64,000 bases of DNA from assembly GCF_000278235.1 (NCBI RefSeq), contig NZ_JH725037.1:364487-428486 (forward strand). The letters are read 5' to 3'. Shown one piece after another: positions 31,375 through 41,893 of this stretch (within the stretch, counting starts at the first letter, position 1; the number at the start of each line of letters is the position of its first letter). The stretch is from Bartonella vinsonii subsp. arupensis OK-94-513 (GTDB taxonomy: Bacteria; Pseudomonadota; Alphaproteobacteria; Rhizobiales; Rhizobiaceae). A program made the translations under genes and the position numbers. Under the pieces are notes generated by a model. The model was not told the DNA's origin. It did not search any database and worked only from the letters and a program-made list of their open reading frames with translations.

Positions 31375-33840
31375 GTGCTCAACTTTGGTGATCATAACCC
31401 CAAAGAAAAAGCTCAAAAAATGATCCGAATCTATACGTACATTTTTTGCCTTTTTTGCCTTTTTTTTCCGACATATGTTGTTGCTCAATCATTGGAAATG
31501 GATCTCCCATTCCGCTTCACTTTACCAGATGGTCCATGGCTTCTTGTAGCGCTCTGTGGAGGACTTTTCTGTGCCTTACTTCTCACGTCCATGACAATTA
31601 TTATGCGTGCGAAAAAAACTCCACAAAAACCTCTGCAGATCATTCAAGAAGATTTTTCTGAAAAACTTAAATATTATGAATGGCTTCTGGAAGAAACAGG
31701 GCAATTCCTTCTTATTTGGGAAAATCCAACAGCCTCACCTCGTGTAGTTGGAAATATTCCCTCATTACAAAAAGTAGGAATTCATCAGCAAAATTTTCAA
31801 TGTTTTGAGCTCTGGCTTGAAGAAAATTCAAGACAAGAACTGGATCACGTATTAACGCTATTGCGTTACCAATCTCACCCTTTTGAACTTTCTATTACCA
31901 CCACAAATAATATGCTGTTACAAGTTACAGGAGTCATTGCTGGAACAGCAGCCATTGCGCGTTTTCAAGATATCTCAACACAACAAAGTGAAAATGCTCG
32001 TTTACAGAAAGATATTTCCAGAATCCTCACCGAGCTTAGAATGCAGCGCAACCTTCTTGATCGTATTCAAGAACCTGTATGGATACGAGATTGTGAAGGG
32101 AATGTTTGTTTTATCAATCGTGCCTTTAGAGAAATAACCGGTTTTCGAGAAGGTAGCAATGAAGTAGATGATCTTTTCAATGACACACCACAAAACAAAA
32201 CAGATGAAATAGAAACGATTTTTCAAGAGCATGTTCATACCGTCATTGGTGGAGAACGGCACCGTTTTCATCTGACACGGCTTACAACAGCTGAAGGAAT
32301 GGCCGCTTTTGCGCATGATGATAGCGCATATGAAAATCTTGCCAATGAACTAAAACGCGTGCTGCAAAATCATTGTGAAACACTTGACCAAATCTCAACA
32401 GCTGTATCTGTTTTTGATATCAATCAAAAATTAAAATTCTGCAATCATGCTTTTAAAATTTTATGGCCATTAGAGAGTTCTTTTTTAGAAAGTGAACCAA
32501 GCCATACATTGTTTCTTGAACGTTTGCGTGAAAAAGGACTCATTGCTGAACACCCTGATTGGCGTGCGTGGAAAGAAGAACTTTTTAAAGCCTATCGGCA
32601 AACAGAATCTAATCAACAAATTTGGAATCTTCCAGATGGGCGTACAATACGGGTTATTTCTAGCCCTCACCCTCAAGGAGGTGTGACTTGGCTTTATGAA
32701 AATCTCACAGAAAAAATCGATCTCGAACGACGCTATAATACACTCATTAAAATACAAGGTGAAACACTTGATAAGCTTTCAGAAGGCGTAGTCGTTTTTG
32801 GCAGCGATGGGCGTCTTCGTTTATCGAATCCAGCCCTATCAAAATTATGGTCTCTTCCTTATAATTTGTCGGTAGAAGGTACCCATATTACACAATTACA
32901 AAGCCATTGTTCAACCTTAACCGTGGGGAAAGAATGGAACGAATTTACCAAATTTATTACAGGTTTTGATGAAAAACGCGATACATATTCAGGCCGTATG
33001 GACCTCATAAATGGAACAATCATTGACTATACATTGGTCCCACTTCCCAATGGACAAACAATGCTTACCTTCGTGAATGTTACAGACAGTGTCCATGTCG
33101 CGCGTGCTCTTCAAGAAAAAAATGAAGCCTTAGAAAGTGCTGATCGTTTGCGTAATGAATTTGTCCAACATGTTTCCTATGAATTACGTACACCTCTTAC
33201 CAATATTATTGGATTTTCCGATATTTTACGTGATCAAATTTTTGGCTCTGTTAATGAACGCCAAAAGCAATATCTCGGGTATATTCACTCAGAATCAGGT
33301 ACTCTTTTGAATATTGTTAATGATATTCTTGACCTTGCAACCCTTGATGCAGGCATTATGGAACTTGACATACAGTCAGTTAATATTGCTGATGCTATGG
33401 TGCAAGCGGTAACACGCGTGGAAGAGCGTCTTAATGGGCGTTATATTACGCTCTCACAACAAATTTCTCCTTCTTTAAATTTTATTTCTGCCGATGCAAC
33501 ACGCTTGCATCAAATCTTTGTGAATGTTCTTAGTAATGCCATTAATTTTGCAAAAGAGGCAAGCACGATTGAGTTTTGTGCAGACGAACAAGATGACCAC
33601 ATTGTCTTCAGTATCCACAATGAGGGATCTGATATTCCAGAGGATGTCCTTGATCGCGTTTTCAAACGTTTTTCTTCCCATTCACATCATGGTGGGCGTG
33701 CAGGAGCAGGCCTTGGTCTTTCCCTTGTTAAAAGCTTTGTTGAGCTTCATGGTGGACATGTTGAAATTCTCACCGGTACAGGACAAGGAACAACGGTTAA
33801 ATGTTTTTTCCCAATTTCTAAAGGAGATAAAATTTTTTAA
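31375..33840 (+). CDS. divL: DivL-type PAS sensor kinase with tyrosine at the phospho-site
   Basis: An 821-residue membrane protein. A signal/anchor (YTYIFCLFCLFFPTYVVAQ) and a second helix (LLVALCGGLFCALLLTSM) lie near residues 20-85. PAS-like regions follow at about 100-580, and a HisKA/HATPase module covers about 590-821. The H-box reads FVQHVSYELRTPL: the usual phospho-accepting His of SHELRTPL is Tyr602. This substitution is the hallmark of Caulobacter DivL, which acts on the CckA-CtrA cell-cycle pathway with DivK. The N-box (NVLSNAINFA) and G2 (GAGLGLSLVKSF) are present, but G1 is altered (HNEGSDIP). GTG 31375 follows AGGGA; ATG 31420 is an alternative start. Confidence 0.85.
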   Translation: MLNFGDHNPKEKAQKMIRIYTYIFCLFCLFFPTYVVAQSLEMDLPFRFTLPDGPWLLVALCGGLFCALLLTSMTIIMRAKKTPQKPLQIIQEDFSEKLKYYEWLLEETGQFLLIWENPTASPRVVGNIPSLQKVGIHQQNFQCFELWLEENSRQELDHVLTLLRYQSHPFELSITTTNNMLLQVTGVIAGTAAIARFQDISTQQSENARLQKDISRILTELRMQRNLLDRIQEPVWIRDCEGNVCFINRAFREITGFREGSNEVDDLFNDTPQNKTDEIETIFQEHVHTVIGGERHRFHLTRLTTAEGMAAFAHDDSAYENLANELKRVLQNHCETLDQISTAVSVFDINQKLKFCNHAFKILWPLESSFLESEPSHTLFLERLREKGLIAEHPDWRAWKEELFKAYRQTESNQQIWNLPDGRTIRVISSPHPQGGVTWLYENLTEKIDLERRYNTLIKIQGETLDKLSEGVVVFGSDGRLRLSNPALSKLWSLPYNLSVEGTHITQLQSHCSTLTVGKEWNEFTKFITGFDEKRDTYSGRMDLINGTIIDYTLVPLPNGQTMLTFVNVTDSVHVARALQEKNEALESADRLRNEFVQHVSYELRTPLTNIIGFSDILRDQIFGSVNERQKQYLGYIHSESGTLLNIVNDILDLATLDAGIMELDIQSVNIADAMVQAVTRVEERLNGRYITLSQQISPSLNFISADATRLHQIFVNVLSNAINFAKEASTIEFCADEQDDHIVFSIHNEGSDIPEDVLDRVFKRFSSHSHHGGRAGAGLGLSLVKSFVELHGGHVEILTGTGQGTTVKCFFPISKGDKIF

Positions 33841-33888
33841 TCCCATCGGTATATTATAAATTTTTTCATCCATTTCACGGAACTCTTC

Positions 33889-34371
33889 ATGCATTTTAAT
33901 TTTTTTCTTGAAAATGAAGAAGCAACACAAATTTTCGCGCAAGATTTAGCCCTCGCTTTAAAACCTGGTGATCTTGTGACGCTGCAAGGTGATCTTGGAA
34001 CAGGAAAATCAACCATCGCACGTACAATCATTCACACACTTGCAAACGATGATACTCTAGATGTTCCAAGCCCTACCTTTACTCTTGTTCAAAACTATCA
34101 ACTTCCACAATTTGAAATTATCCATGCTGATCTTTATCGCCTTTCCATGGCAGAAGAAATTGACGAATTAGGACTTCAAGAAGCACGTAAGCAAAATATT
34201 TTACTTGTTGAATGGCCAGAAAAAGGTGAAAATCTTTTAGGACCAGCTACTTTTGCTCTCACTTTACAATATAAGGATCATGGACGTCATGTGACTCTTA
34301 TATCAGCACAACATTCGGCTGAACGTCTACAGCGATCTTTTGCAAATTCGCGCATTTTTAAAAATCCATAA
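33889..34371 (+). CDS. tsaE: tRNA threonylcarbamoyladenosine biosynthesis ATPase TsaE
   Basis: A 160-residue P-loop ATPase needed with TsaB and TsaD for the t6A37 modification of ANN-decoding tRNAs. Walker A is GDLGTGKSTIAR near residue 36; SPTFTLVQNY, HADLYRLS and LLVEWPEKGE are family signatures. In many Rhizobiales TsaE is the N-terminal half of a fusion with an aminoglycoside-phosphotransferase-like domain. Here the frame stops at 34371 just where that domain would begin, and its remains follow. The TsaE part itself looks intact. The start lies 48 nt after divL. Confidence 0.93.
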   Translation: MHFNFFLENEEATQIFAQDLALALKPGDLVTLQGDLGTGKSTIARTIIHTLANDDTLDVPSPTFTLVQNYQLPQFEIIHADLYRLSMAEEIDELGLQEARKQNILLVEWPEKGENLLGPATFALTLQYKDHGRHVTLISAQHSAERLQRSFANSRIFKNP

Positions 34372-35125
34372 CCGCGATCATGTTTATCATCATTTTTGGC
34401 TGATGAGTCTTGTACACATACTTAAAAGCTTCTCAATGGTGAAATCACAAAGAAGTCCCCATGGATATACAAATTATGCAAACAATTATATATCTTGTAA
34501 AAGATATCCGATAATTTGTAGGGATTAACCAGCTTATTTTAGACAATGAATTTTCCACCCCCATATCTTTATCGAAGATCTTGAAAAAGATTTTTTGATT
34601 TTAGAAGATTTCGGACATGAAAGTCTTGCGGATCAAACCGTTAAGTCTCTAGAAGAGCGCTATATAGCTTTTAGCAAATCGCTGGCTGTCTTTCACCAAA
34701 AGCCGTGACCTTTAAAAAAACAATTTGCAACATTTGCGCTTCAAATTCCCTCTTATAATCGCTAAGTACTATAATCAAAACTCTCCTTATTGCTAGATTG
34801 GTATTTACCATTGCAAACACAAAAAATCTTAAATCAAAAACAGCATAAAAACTTTTTTAGGTATTGGCAGCCCCCTATCTCGATAGCCTCCTCCAAAGAG
34901 AAAGTACTCTTGTTATGCGTAATTATCATTCACCCAATATTCTTTGACATATGCATAAAGAAGGTATTGCCCGCATTGATCTTCTTGATTTTCAAGATGG
35001 TTTAATAGGTACAACAGCCTATGATTTTGTCTCCTTAGCACAGAGATGCACGACTGTTTATTCCACCAATGCTCGAAGCAAAAATTCTCTATGCTTATTG
35101 CAATGCACACCATAAAGCACCACAA
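34372..35125 (+). pseudogene. Decayed APH/AmgK-like phosphotransferase domain once fused to TsaE
   Basis: Fragments in several frames recall the phosphotransferase that follows or is fused to TsaE in relatives: IHNRDHVYHHF (from about 34361), FVGINQLILDNEFSTP (34515), then after a frameshift IFIEDLEKDFLILEDFG (about 34565) and SKSLAVFHQKP up to a TGA at 34706, LLDWYLPLQ near 34790, the catalytic-loop-like VMRNYHSPNIL ended by a TGA at 34945 where the family has Trp, and IARIDLLDFQDGLIGTTAYD (about 34970-35030), which is the DFxD metal-binding region. At least two frameshifts and several stops break it. Related AmgK proteins phosphorylate cell-wall amino sugars. No trace of the partner nucleotidyltransferase was seen before addB. 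Confidence 0.8.
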
Positions 35126-35303
35126 CCTTTTGATAAAAATTAACAGAGCTTATCTGTTAAACTGATTGCCTCACTTAAGTTAAAAAAATCCACTGCACAA
35201 ATAGAGCTTTTTAGTTTTTCCTTGCATGAAAATTGTATACAGTGGAAATCATGCCAATAACTTATAAAATAGAATATTTTCCACACATCCCAAATGAGAT
35301 TAC

Positions 35304-38300
35304 ATGACCTATAAACCACGTGTCTTTTCTATTTCTCCGGGAACCTCTTTTTTACCGCATTTTGTGGATGCATTGCTCTCTGGTACGCTTATTGATAATT
35401 TTGCGCCAAATGGGGATATCCAAATGGCCCTTGCCGATACCCTCATTTATGTGCCGACACGCCGTGCTGCCCGCGCTTTACGTACAGCCTTTGTTGAAAG
35501 AAGTGATATAAAATCAACCTTTTTGCCAACCATTCGCCCTTTGGGAGATCTGGACGAAGAGAGCTTCCTTTTTGCGGAAAATCATACAAATATTCTGAAT
35601 CCTCCCATTGGAGAAACTGAACGCCTGCTGCTTTTAGCGCGTCTCATTCGTCCTTGGCGTGAAAATTTACCGGCTCATTTGCGTGCCATGTTTGGTATAG
35701 AAGAAGTGCTTATACCTGCTCATACTGCTGATGCAATTTGGCTTGCTCAAGATTTAGCAAAATTGATGGATGAAATTGAAACAGAAGCAGCAGATTGGTC
35801 AAAACTTAAAGAAATTGTTCCTGATATGGTAGCCGAATGGTGGCAAATAACTCTCGATTTTCTCACCATTGTTACACAAAGTTGGCCACAAATCTTACAA
35901 GAAAGACAACGCAGCAATCCTGTTGAATGGCGCAATCAAGCTCTTAAAATGCATGCTGAAACTTTACACCACACACAACCTCATAAACCTATTCTTGCAG
36001 CTGGTGTGTCAGGTTCTATACCCGCAGTTTCTCATCTTTTAAAGGTCATTGCTTCTCTACCCAAAGGAGCTGTTGTTCTTCCTGGGCTTGATCTTCACAT
36101 GGATGAAGAACAATGGGATGCATTAGGCACAATGAATAAAGAAAAAACAACTTGTCATTCTTTTGATTATACAGCGAATGTTTTTAGCCATCCTCAATAT
36201 CATTTAAAAAAACTTCTCTCTCTCATGAAATGTCACCGCATTCATGTTTGTGAAATTGGTCACCAAAGCGCCATAAAGAAAAAACGTACAGCGCTTTTAT
36301 CAGAAGCATTTCGACCAGCTTCTACAACAGATAAGTGGGTACAAATTGTCCGTGATGATTATGAAAGCCTTTGTGCAGATTGGTCATTCATTGAAGCTAT
36401 AAACGAGCGCGAAGAAGCTCTTGCAATCGCCGTTGCTTTACGCAATGCCATTGAAGAGCCTCTAAAAACCGCAGCTCTTATTACAAATGACCGCAATTTA
36501 GCACGCCGTGTCGCAGCTGAATTACAGCGTTTTGGAATTGAAGCAAATGATTCAGGAGGAATACCACTTGCACAAACATTGCCTTCCACCCTGTTAAGGC
36601 TTCTTTTAGAAAATGTGTTTCAACCTCATGACCCAATTGCTTTTCTTTCTCTTCTCAAACATCCACTCACAACACTCAAACAAAATCGTCACCGCTTACG
36701 CGAAATGGCAGAAAATTTTGAACTCTTTGTTCTGCGAGGAAACACGAGCCCTATCAATTTTTGCGAATGTAACCAATTTCTCGAAAAGTGGTTAGAAACA
36801 TTTCACAATACTTCTGAAATCAACACCCTTGACCAAAAGAAATGCGAAGAAGCACAGCTCCTTTGTCAACTTCTGAGTCAAGCTATCGAACCTTTAGCAT
36901 CTCTCGTGAAACAAAAGAAAGAATGCACTATCAATGAAGTCGCAATAGCAACAGTTGAAGTTTTTGAAAATTTTGGGCGTGATGAAAATAATACTCTTGA
37001 ACATCTTTATCAACATGAAGCAGGACAAGCTTTAGCATCTTTTTTGCGTGAATTAGTCAGTGATCAATCAGAATTAACATTTCCTCTTTGCGAATGGCCC
37101 GCCATATTTTCAGCTCTTATAGCCACCCGTTCTGTAACACCTTCTCCCGGAGGACATCCACGTTTATTCATTTGGGGCACGTTGGAATCACGTCTGCAAA
37201 CAGTTGATACAGTGGTTATCGGCGGTCTTAATGAAGGATCATGGCCCATAACAACCCGCAATGATGCTTTTTTATCACGACAGATGAAAATGATGTTAAC
37301 TCTTGAACCACCAGAACAGCGTATTGGTCTTTCCGCGCATGATTTTCAATGGGCTATGGGAATGAATAAAGTTGTGATGAGCCGAGCGATAAGGGTTAAT
37401 CATGCTCCTTCACTTCCTTCACGCTGGTTACAACGTTTAGAAACAGTTATAGGAAAACACGTTTGGAAACAAATCCGTGCACGAGGAGAAAATTTTCTCC
37501 ATTGGGCAAAAATGCTTGACAATACAAATATGGTAACCTGTGCAGAACGCCCTTGCCCAGTACCGCCCCTTGATATACGTCCACGCCATTTTTCGGTCAC
37601 CGAAATAGCAACGTTGCGGTATGACCCTTATGCCATTTATGCAAAAAAAATCTTGCGCTTAAAACCACTTAAAGCGCTTATGCATGATCCTCGCGCTGCT
37701 GAACGTGGAACACTTTATCACGCTATTCTTGCTGCTTTTGGTACACAAATAAGAAATCCACATGCTGCAAACGCATTAAATGTTCTTCTCACTCTTGGAC
37801 GACAAGAATTTGATAAGTTCAATTTACCTGCCGATGTTGAAACAATCTGGTGGATAAATTTTGAAAATCTTGCTCCTTTCATTCTTCAGTGGGAACAAAG
37901 TCTAGAGCCTCGAGAACGACATACCGAAGTCGTATCACAAAAAATACCGATAGGTACAACAGGTGTAACTCTTTCAGGACGAGCTGATCGTATTGATGTA
38001 TTGGCAAACAACACGGTTGAAATTCTTGATTTTAAAACCAGTACACCCCCCTCGTCAAAACAAGTTCGTGATTTATTATTTCCACAATTGGCACTAGAAA
38101 CAGCTTTGCTAATGAAAGGAGCCTTTACAGATTTTCAAAATCTTACCCCCTCAAATCTATTTTACATCCCCCTCAATGGAAAAGGTGAAATCACGCCCCA
38201 ATCCATTCTTTTAAAGAAAGGAGAAAAAGAGCACCAAAGCGCAATTCATCTTGGTGCAAAAGCATGGGAACATCTTATCGCATTAATGGAGTATTACCAA

Positions 38301-38423
38301 AATCCACAGCAAGGTTATCTTTCACACGCAGTTCCTTTAAAAAAAGACTATGAAGGTGATTATGACCATCTGGCACGATTATGGGAATGGTCTAATGGTC
38401 TTCATAATGGAGGTCAATCATGA
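35304..38423 (+). CDS. addB: Double-strand break repair protein AddB
   Basis: A 1039-residue subunit of the AddAB helicase-nuclease that processes double-strand ends for RecA loading. The N-terminal half resembles an inactivated UvrD-like helicase (YVPTRRAARALRTAF, then VVIGGLNEGSWP near residue 640). The C-terminal PD-(D/E)xK nuclease shows EVVSQKIPIG, LSGRADRIDVL and VEILDFKTSTPPSSKQVRD. It follows the alphaproteobacterial type of AddB. The stop overlaps the addA start by four nucleotides (ATGA), so translation is coupled. An inferred mannose-1-phosphate guanylyltransferase-like neighbour of relatives is missing upstream. Confidence 0.93.
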   Translation: MTYKPRVFSISPGTSFLPHFVDALLSGTLIDNFAPNGDIQMALADTLIYVPTRRAARALRTAFVERSDIKSTFLPTIRPLGDLDEESFLFAENHTNILNPPIGETERLLLLARLIRPWRENLPAHLRAMFGIEEVLIPAHTADAIWLAQDLAKLMDEIETEAADWSKLKEIVPDMVAEWWQITLDFLTIVTQSWPQILQERQRSNPVEWRNQALKMHAETLHHTQPHKPILAAGVSGSIPAVSHLLKVIASLPKGAVVLPGLDLHMDEEQWDALGTMNKEKTTCHSFDYTANVFSHPQYHLKKLLSLMKCHRIHVCEIGHQSAIKKKRTALLSEAFRPASTTDKWVQIVRDDYESLCADWSFIEAINEREEALAIAVALRNAIEEPLKTAALITNDRNLARRVAAELQRFGIEANDSGGIPLAQTLPSTLLRLLLENVFQPHDPIAFLSLLKHPLTTLKQNRHRLREMAENFELFVLRGNTSPINFCECNQFLEKWLETFHNTSEINTLDQKKCEEAQLLCQLLSQAIEPLASLVKQKKECTINEVAIATVEVFENFGRDENNTLEHLYQHEAGQALASFLRELVSDQSELTFPLCEWPAIFSALIATRSVTPSPGGHPRLFIWGTLESRLQTVDTVVIGGLNEGSWPITTRNDAFLSRQMKMMLTLEPPEQRIGLSAHDFQWAMGMNKVVMSRAIRVNHAPSLPSRWLQRLETVIGKHVWKQIRARGENFLHWAKMLDNTNMVTCAERPCPVPPLDIRPRHFSVTEIATLRYDPYAIYAKKILRLKPLKALMHDPRAAERGTLYHAILAAFGTQIRNPHAANALNVLLTLGRQEFDKFNLPADVETIWWINFENLAPFILQWEQSLEPRERHTEVVSQKIPIGTTGVTLSGRADRIDVLANNTVEILDFKTSTPPSSKQVRDLLFPQLALETALLMKGAFTDFQNLTPSNLFYIPLNGKGEITPQSILLKKGEKEHQSAIHLGAKAWEHLIALMEYYQNPQQGYLSHAVPLKKDYEGDYDHLARLWEWSNGLHNGGQS

Positions 38424-41400
38424 CTCCTTTTTTTATTCCTGAAGCAGCTCTTGAAGCACAAGCAACTGCAACACACCCCCAAAAAAACGTATGGGTTTCT
38501 GCAAATGCAGGCTCTGGAAAAACGCACGTTTTAAGCGAACGTGTTATCCGTTTACTTTTAAATGGTACCCCTCCAGCACGTATTTTATGCCTCACTTATA
38601 CGAGAGCCGCTGCCGCTGTTATGCAATCGCGGATTTTTCGCACACTTTCCAGCTGGAACGAGCTTGATGATGAACAGCTTCAAAAAACCTTATCGAAACT
38701 CGAAAATAAACCCATAAATGCGAAAAAATTAACCTATGCACGTCAACTCTTCGCTCGTGCTCTCGAAACACCGGGTGGCTTAAAAATCCAAACTATTCAT
38801 GCTTTTTGTGAATCTCTCTTGCATCAATTTATGCTAGAAGCCAATATTGCTGGACACTTCGAACTTATCGATGATGTCAACCGAAAAAAATTATTACAAG
38901 AAGCACGCTGCCAACTTTTGAAGCATAATGATGCACAACCTGCTTTGAAACAACTGCTTAAGGTTGTTAGTGAACATACTTTTAACCAATTGCTGTATGA
39001 AGCAACTGAAAAGCAACATAAACTGTCTGTTTTTTTATCCTCTCTTCTGTCTGAAAATGGAGAAGAACAATTGCGTGCGCTGTTTAATTTAGCGCCTGAT
39101 GATACAAACCAGCAACTACTGGAAAAAATTCAACAGATTGCTCGGCTTCCTCTTTATGCTCTTACACATTGCCAAACCTATGGTCATAAAAACACTAAGG
39201 CTATGATTGAGAAACTTTCCCAATTAGAAACCGCTTGTGATGAAACAACCATCATAAACATTGTTTCAAATGTTTATTTTAAAACGACAGGTGATCCCCG
39301 TAATTTTTCACTTATATCTTCTAAAAAATCAGATGAAATTTGGCCCTTTATTCAACAAATGATTGAAGAGAAACAAAGCAAACTTTCTGTTCTTTTAGAG
39401 AAATATAAATGCGTAAAAATCCTTGCACTCAATATGGCTGCTTTTCAGCTTTGTGCCATTTATCTAAAAATTTATGCAAATTTAAAAAAAGCTAATGGTT
39501 TTTTAAATTTTGATGATCTCATTGAGCGTACACTCCATTTGTTGCAACGTGAAGGTGCAAGCCAATGGGTACACTATAAACTTGATCTTGGTCTTGATCA
39601 TATTTTGCTTGATGAAGCACAAGATACTAACCCTGATCAATGGAAAATTATTCAACTTTTAGCGCAAGAATTTTTTACAGGTTATAGTCAACGTGACAAT
39701 ATACGTACTCTTTTTGCTGTTGGAGATGAAAAACAGTCTATTTATTCTTTTCAAGGCGCTGCTCCAGAAAATTTTGCTGCAAATGGTAAAATGATTCAAA
39801 AAAAAGCAGAACAAGCGAAGCAGAAATTTGAAAAAATACAACTGAATTATTCTTTTCGCTCTACAGCTGATGTCCTTAAAAGCGTTGATCTTGTCTTTGA
39901 AACACCAGAAAATTACAAAGGGCTTTCTGCAGAAAATACCAAAACAGTGCACGAAGCTATTCGCATTCATAGCCCGGGTGAAGTTATTTTATGGGATGCA
40001 TTTTCCAAAGAAAAAAACGAACTTCCTGATGATTGGCATGTATCTGTTGATCAGTTAGATACACCGGAAGTACATCTAGCAGAAAAAATTGCCGAAACCA
40101 TCGCAAGCTGGTTGCATAAAGGAGAAATGCTTCCAGCAAAAGGGCGCTTAATGCGTGCAAGTGATATCATGGTTTTGGTTCGTAAGCGTGATGAATTCGT
40201 CTTAGCGCTTTCTCGTGCACTTAAACAACATAATATTCCAGTAGCTGGTGCTGACCGTTTACAGCTTACTAACCATATTAGTGTGCGTGATTTAATGGCA
40301 CTTGCACGGTTTGTCTTGCAACCACAAGATGATCTTTCTCTTGCTTGTGTTTTAAAAAGTCCACTTTTTTCGCTTAGCGAGGAAGAACTTTATCAGCTTG
40401 CAGCATACCGTACAGGTTCCCTTTGGCAAAGCCTGTGTACATATGCGTCATCGCATACATCTTTTCAATATGCTTTTGAAACCTTAAGCTTCTATCGCAC
40501 TCTCGTGGATAAAATACCGGTTTTTGAATTCTATAGCCATATTTTGAACAATGATAAGGGACGACAAAAAATTCTAGCGCGTTTAGGATCTGAAGCAAAT
40601 GATGTGCTCGATGCTTTTATGGATTACACACTCACGATTCAAAAAACAGGCTTACCAGGATTACAAGCTTTCTTGGAAACATTAAGTGTAAGCGAACCAG
40701 AAATTAAACGTGAATTTGACCAAAACCACGAAGAAGTCCGTATCATGACTGTTCATGCTGCTAAAGGATTGGAAGCTGCTGTTGTTTTTCTCATCGACCC
40801 AGGGAGTGCTGTTTGGCATTCTCAACATGCACCACACCTTCTGACAGTTCCCTTAAACAAGAGACAATTAAGCGACCAACACGCTTTTATCTGGCGTCCC
40901 AATGCAGAATTTCGCACTCCCCCCTCTGAAAAAGCACTTTCATATTTAAAAGAACGTGCAGAAGAAGAATATAAACGCCTTCTTTATGTAGGCATGACCC
41001 GCGCTGAAGATCGATTATTTATTTGTGGATATAAAAGTGAGAAATCTCCCTCTCATACATGGCTACAATTGGTAAAAAAAGCTCTTGAACCACACGCAGT
41101 GCCAATAAAAGGTCCTACAGAAGATATTGCAGCTTGGCGTTATTGTATTACACCTTCTTCTGCCCCTATAAACCAAGAAGTATCCTATGCTGATAGCTTG
41201 GCATTTTCACCTTTACCGGATTTCTTCTTCCATAAAGTACCCGTAGAACCAGCCCTGCCGAAACCATTAAGACCCTCTGTTGCTAGTCTCTCCATTGAAG
41301 CTGATACGGAGCTTTTTTCCAATACAAAACAGTTTAGCATTTCACCTGTTTTAGGTGAAATAAATACCAAAAGAGCTTTTTCCATTGAATATGGTAATGT

Positions 41401-41893
41401 TGTACACCGATTGTTGCAATATCTGCCCAACTGTCCTTTAGAAAAACGTCGAAATTATGCCCAACATTATCTCAATACAAAAGCCTCTCATTGGCATGAA
41501 TCCCAAAAAGAAGAAGCACTGCATCATGTTTGGCAGATTTTAGATCATATCTACCTCAAACCTCTCTTTTCTGTTGATTCACGTGCTGAAGTCTCCCTCA
41601 TGGGTCTTGTAAAAATTCGTGGTAAAGAACAATCAATTTCCGGTCAAATTGACCGTCTATACATCAAACAAAACAGCATTATCTTTGCTGATTTTAAAAC
41701 TGGAACACCACCAGAAAGCGAAGCTGATATCGCCCCGCGCTATTTGTTGCAAATGGCTCTTTACCGAAAATTACTACAGACTATTCATCCAAACAAAGAT
41801 GTCCAAGCTCTTCTTGTCTATAGTAAAGAAATAAAAATTTTTAAACTTCCTCCAGAAAAACTTGAAGCGCTTCTTGACGAAATTGCTGCATAA
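38420..41893 (+). CDS. addA: Double-strand break repair helicase AddA
   Basis: A 1157-residue UvrD/RecB-type helicase and nuclease. The Walker A motif ANAGSGKTHVLSERVIRLLL is near residue 28, Walker B is LLDEAQDTNPDQW near 395, motif III is FAVGDEKQSIYSFQGA, motif IV is LNYSFRS, motif V is VRIMTVHAAKGLEA near 775, and motif VI is YVGMTRAEDRL. The C-terminal nuclease carries ISGQIDRLY and FADFKTGTPP near 1095. It forms the AddAB complex with AddB encoded directly upstream. trxA lies 109 nt downstream on the same strand, as in other Rhizobiales. Confidence 0.95.
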   Translation: MTPFFIPEAALEAQATATHPQKNVWVSANAGSGKTHVLSERVIRLLLNGTPPARILCLTYTRAAAAVMQSRIFRTLSSWNELDDEQLQKTLSKLENKPINAKKLTYARQLFARALETPGGLKIQTIHAFCESLLHQFMLEANIAGHFELIDDVNRKKLLQEARCQLLKHNDAQPALKQLLKVVSEHTFNQLLYEATEKQHKLSVFLSSLLSENGEEQLRALFNLAPDDTNQQLLEKIQQIARLPLYALTHCQTYGHKNTKAMIEKLSQLETACDETTIINIVSNVYFKTTGDPRNFSLISSKKSDEIWPFIQQMIEEKQSKLSVLLEKYKCVKILALNMAAFQLCAIYLKIYANLKKANGFLNFDDLIERTLHLLQREGASQWVHYKLDLGLDHILLDEAQDTNPDQWKIIQLLAQEFFTGYSQRDNIRTLFAVGDEKQSIYSFQGAAPENFAANGKMIQKKAEQAKQKFEKIQLNYSFRSTADVLKSVDLVFETPENYKGLSAENTKTVHEAIRIHSPGEVILWDAFSKEKNELPDDWHVSVDQLDTPEVHLAEKIAETIASWLHKGEMLPAKGRLMRASDIMVLVRKRDEFVLALSRALKQHNIPVAGADRLQLTNHISVRDLMALARFVLQPQDDLSLACVLKSPLFSLSEEELYQLAAYRTGSLWQSLCTYASSHTSFQYAFETLSFYRTLVDKIPVFEFYSHILNNDKGRQKILARLGSEANDVLDAFMDYTLTIQKTGLPGLQAFLETLSVSEPEIKREFDQNHEEVRIMTVHAAKGLEAAVVFLIDPGSAVWHSQHAPHLLTVPLNKRQLSDQHAFIWRPNAEFRTPPSEKALSYLKERAEEEYKRLLYVGMTRAEDRLFICGYKSEKSPSHTWLQLVKKALEPHAVPIKGPTEDIAAWRYCITPSSAPINQEVSYADSLAFSPLPDFFFHKVPVEPALPKPLRPSVASLSIEADTELFSNTKQFSISPVLGEINTKRAFSIEYGNVVHRLLQYLPNCPLEKRRNYAQHYLNTKASHWHESQKEEALHHVWQILDHIYLKPLFSVDSRAEVSLMGLVKIRGKEQSISGQIDRLYIKQNSIIFADFKTGTPPESEADIAPRYLLQMALYRKLLQTIHPNKDVQALLVYSKEIKIFKLPPEKLEALLDEIAA

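Noticed and set aside
34340..34528. 62-codon ORF overlapping the end of tsaE
   Set aside because: It is part of the decayed phosphotransferase (IHNRDHVYHHF) read in one of its broken frames, not a separate gene.
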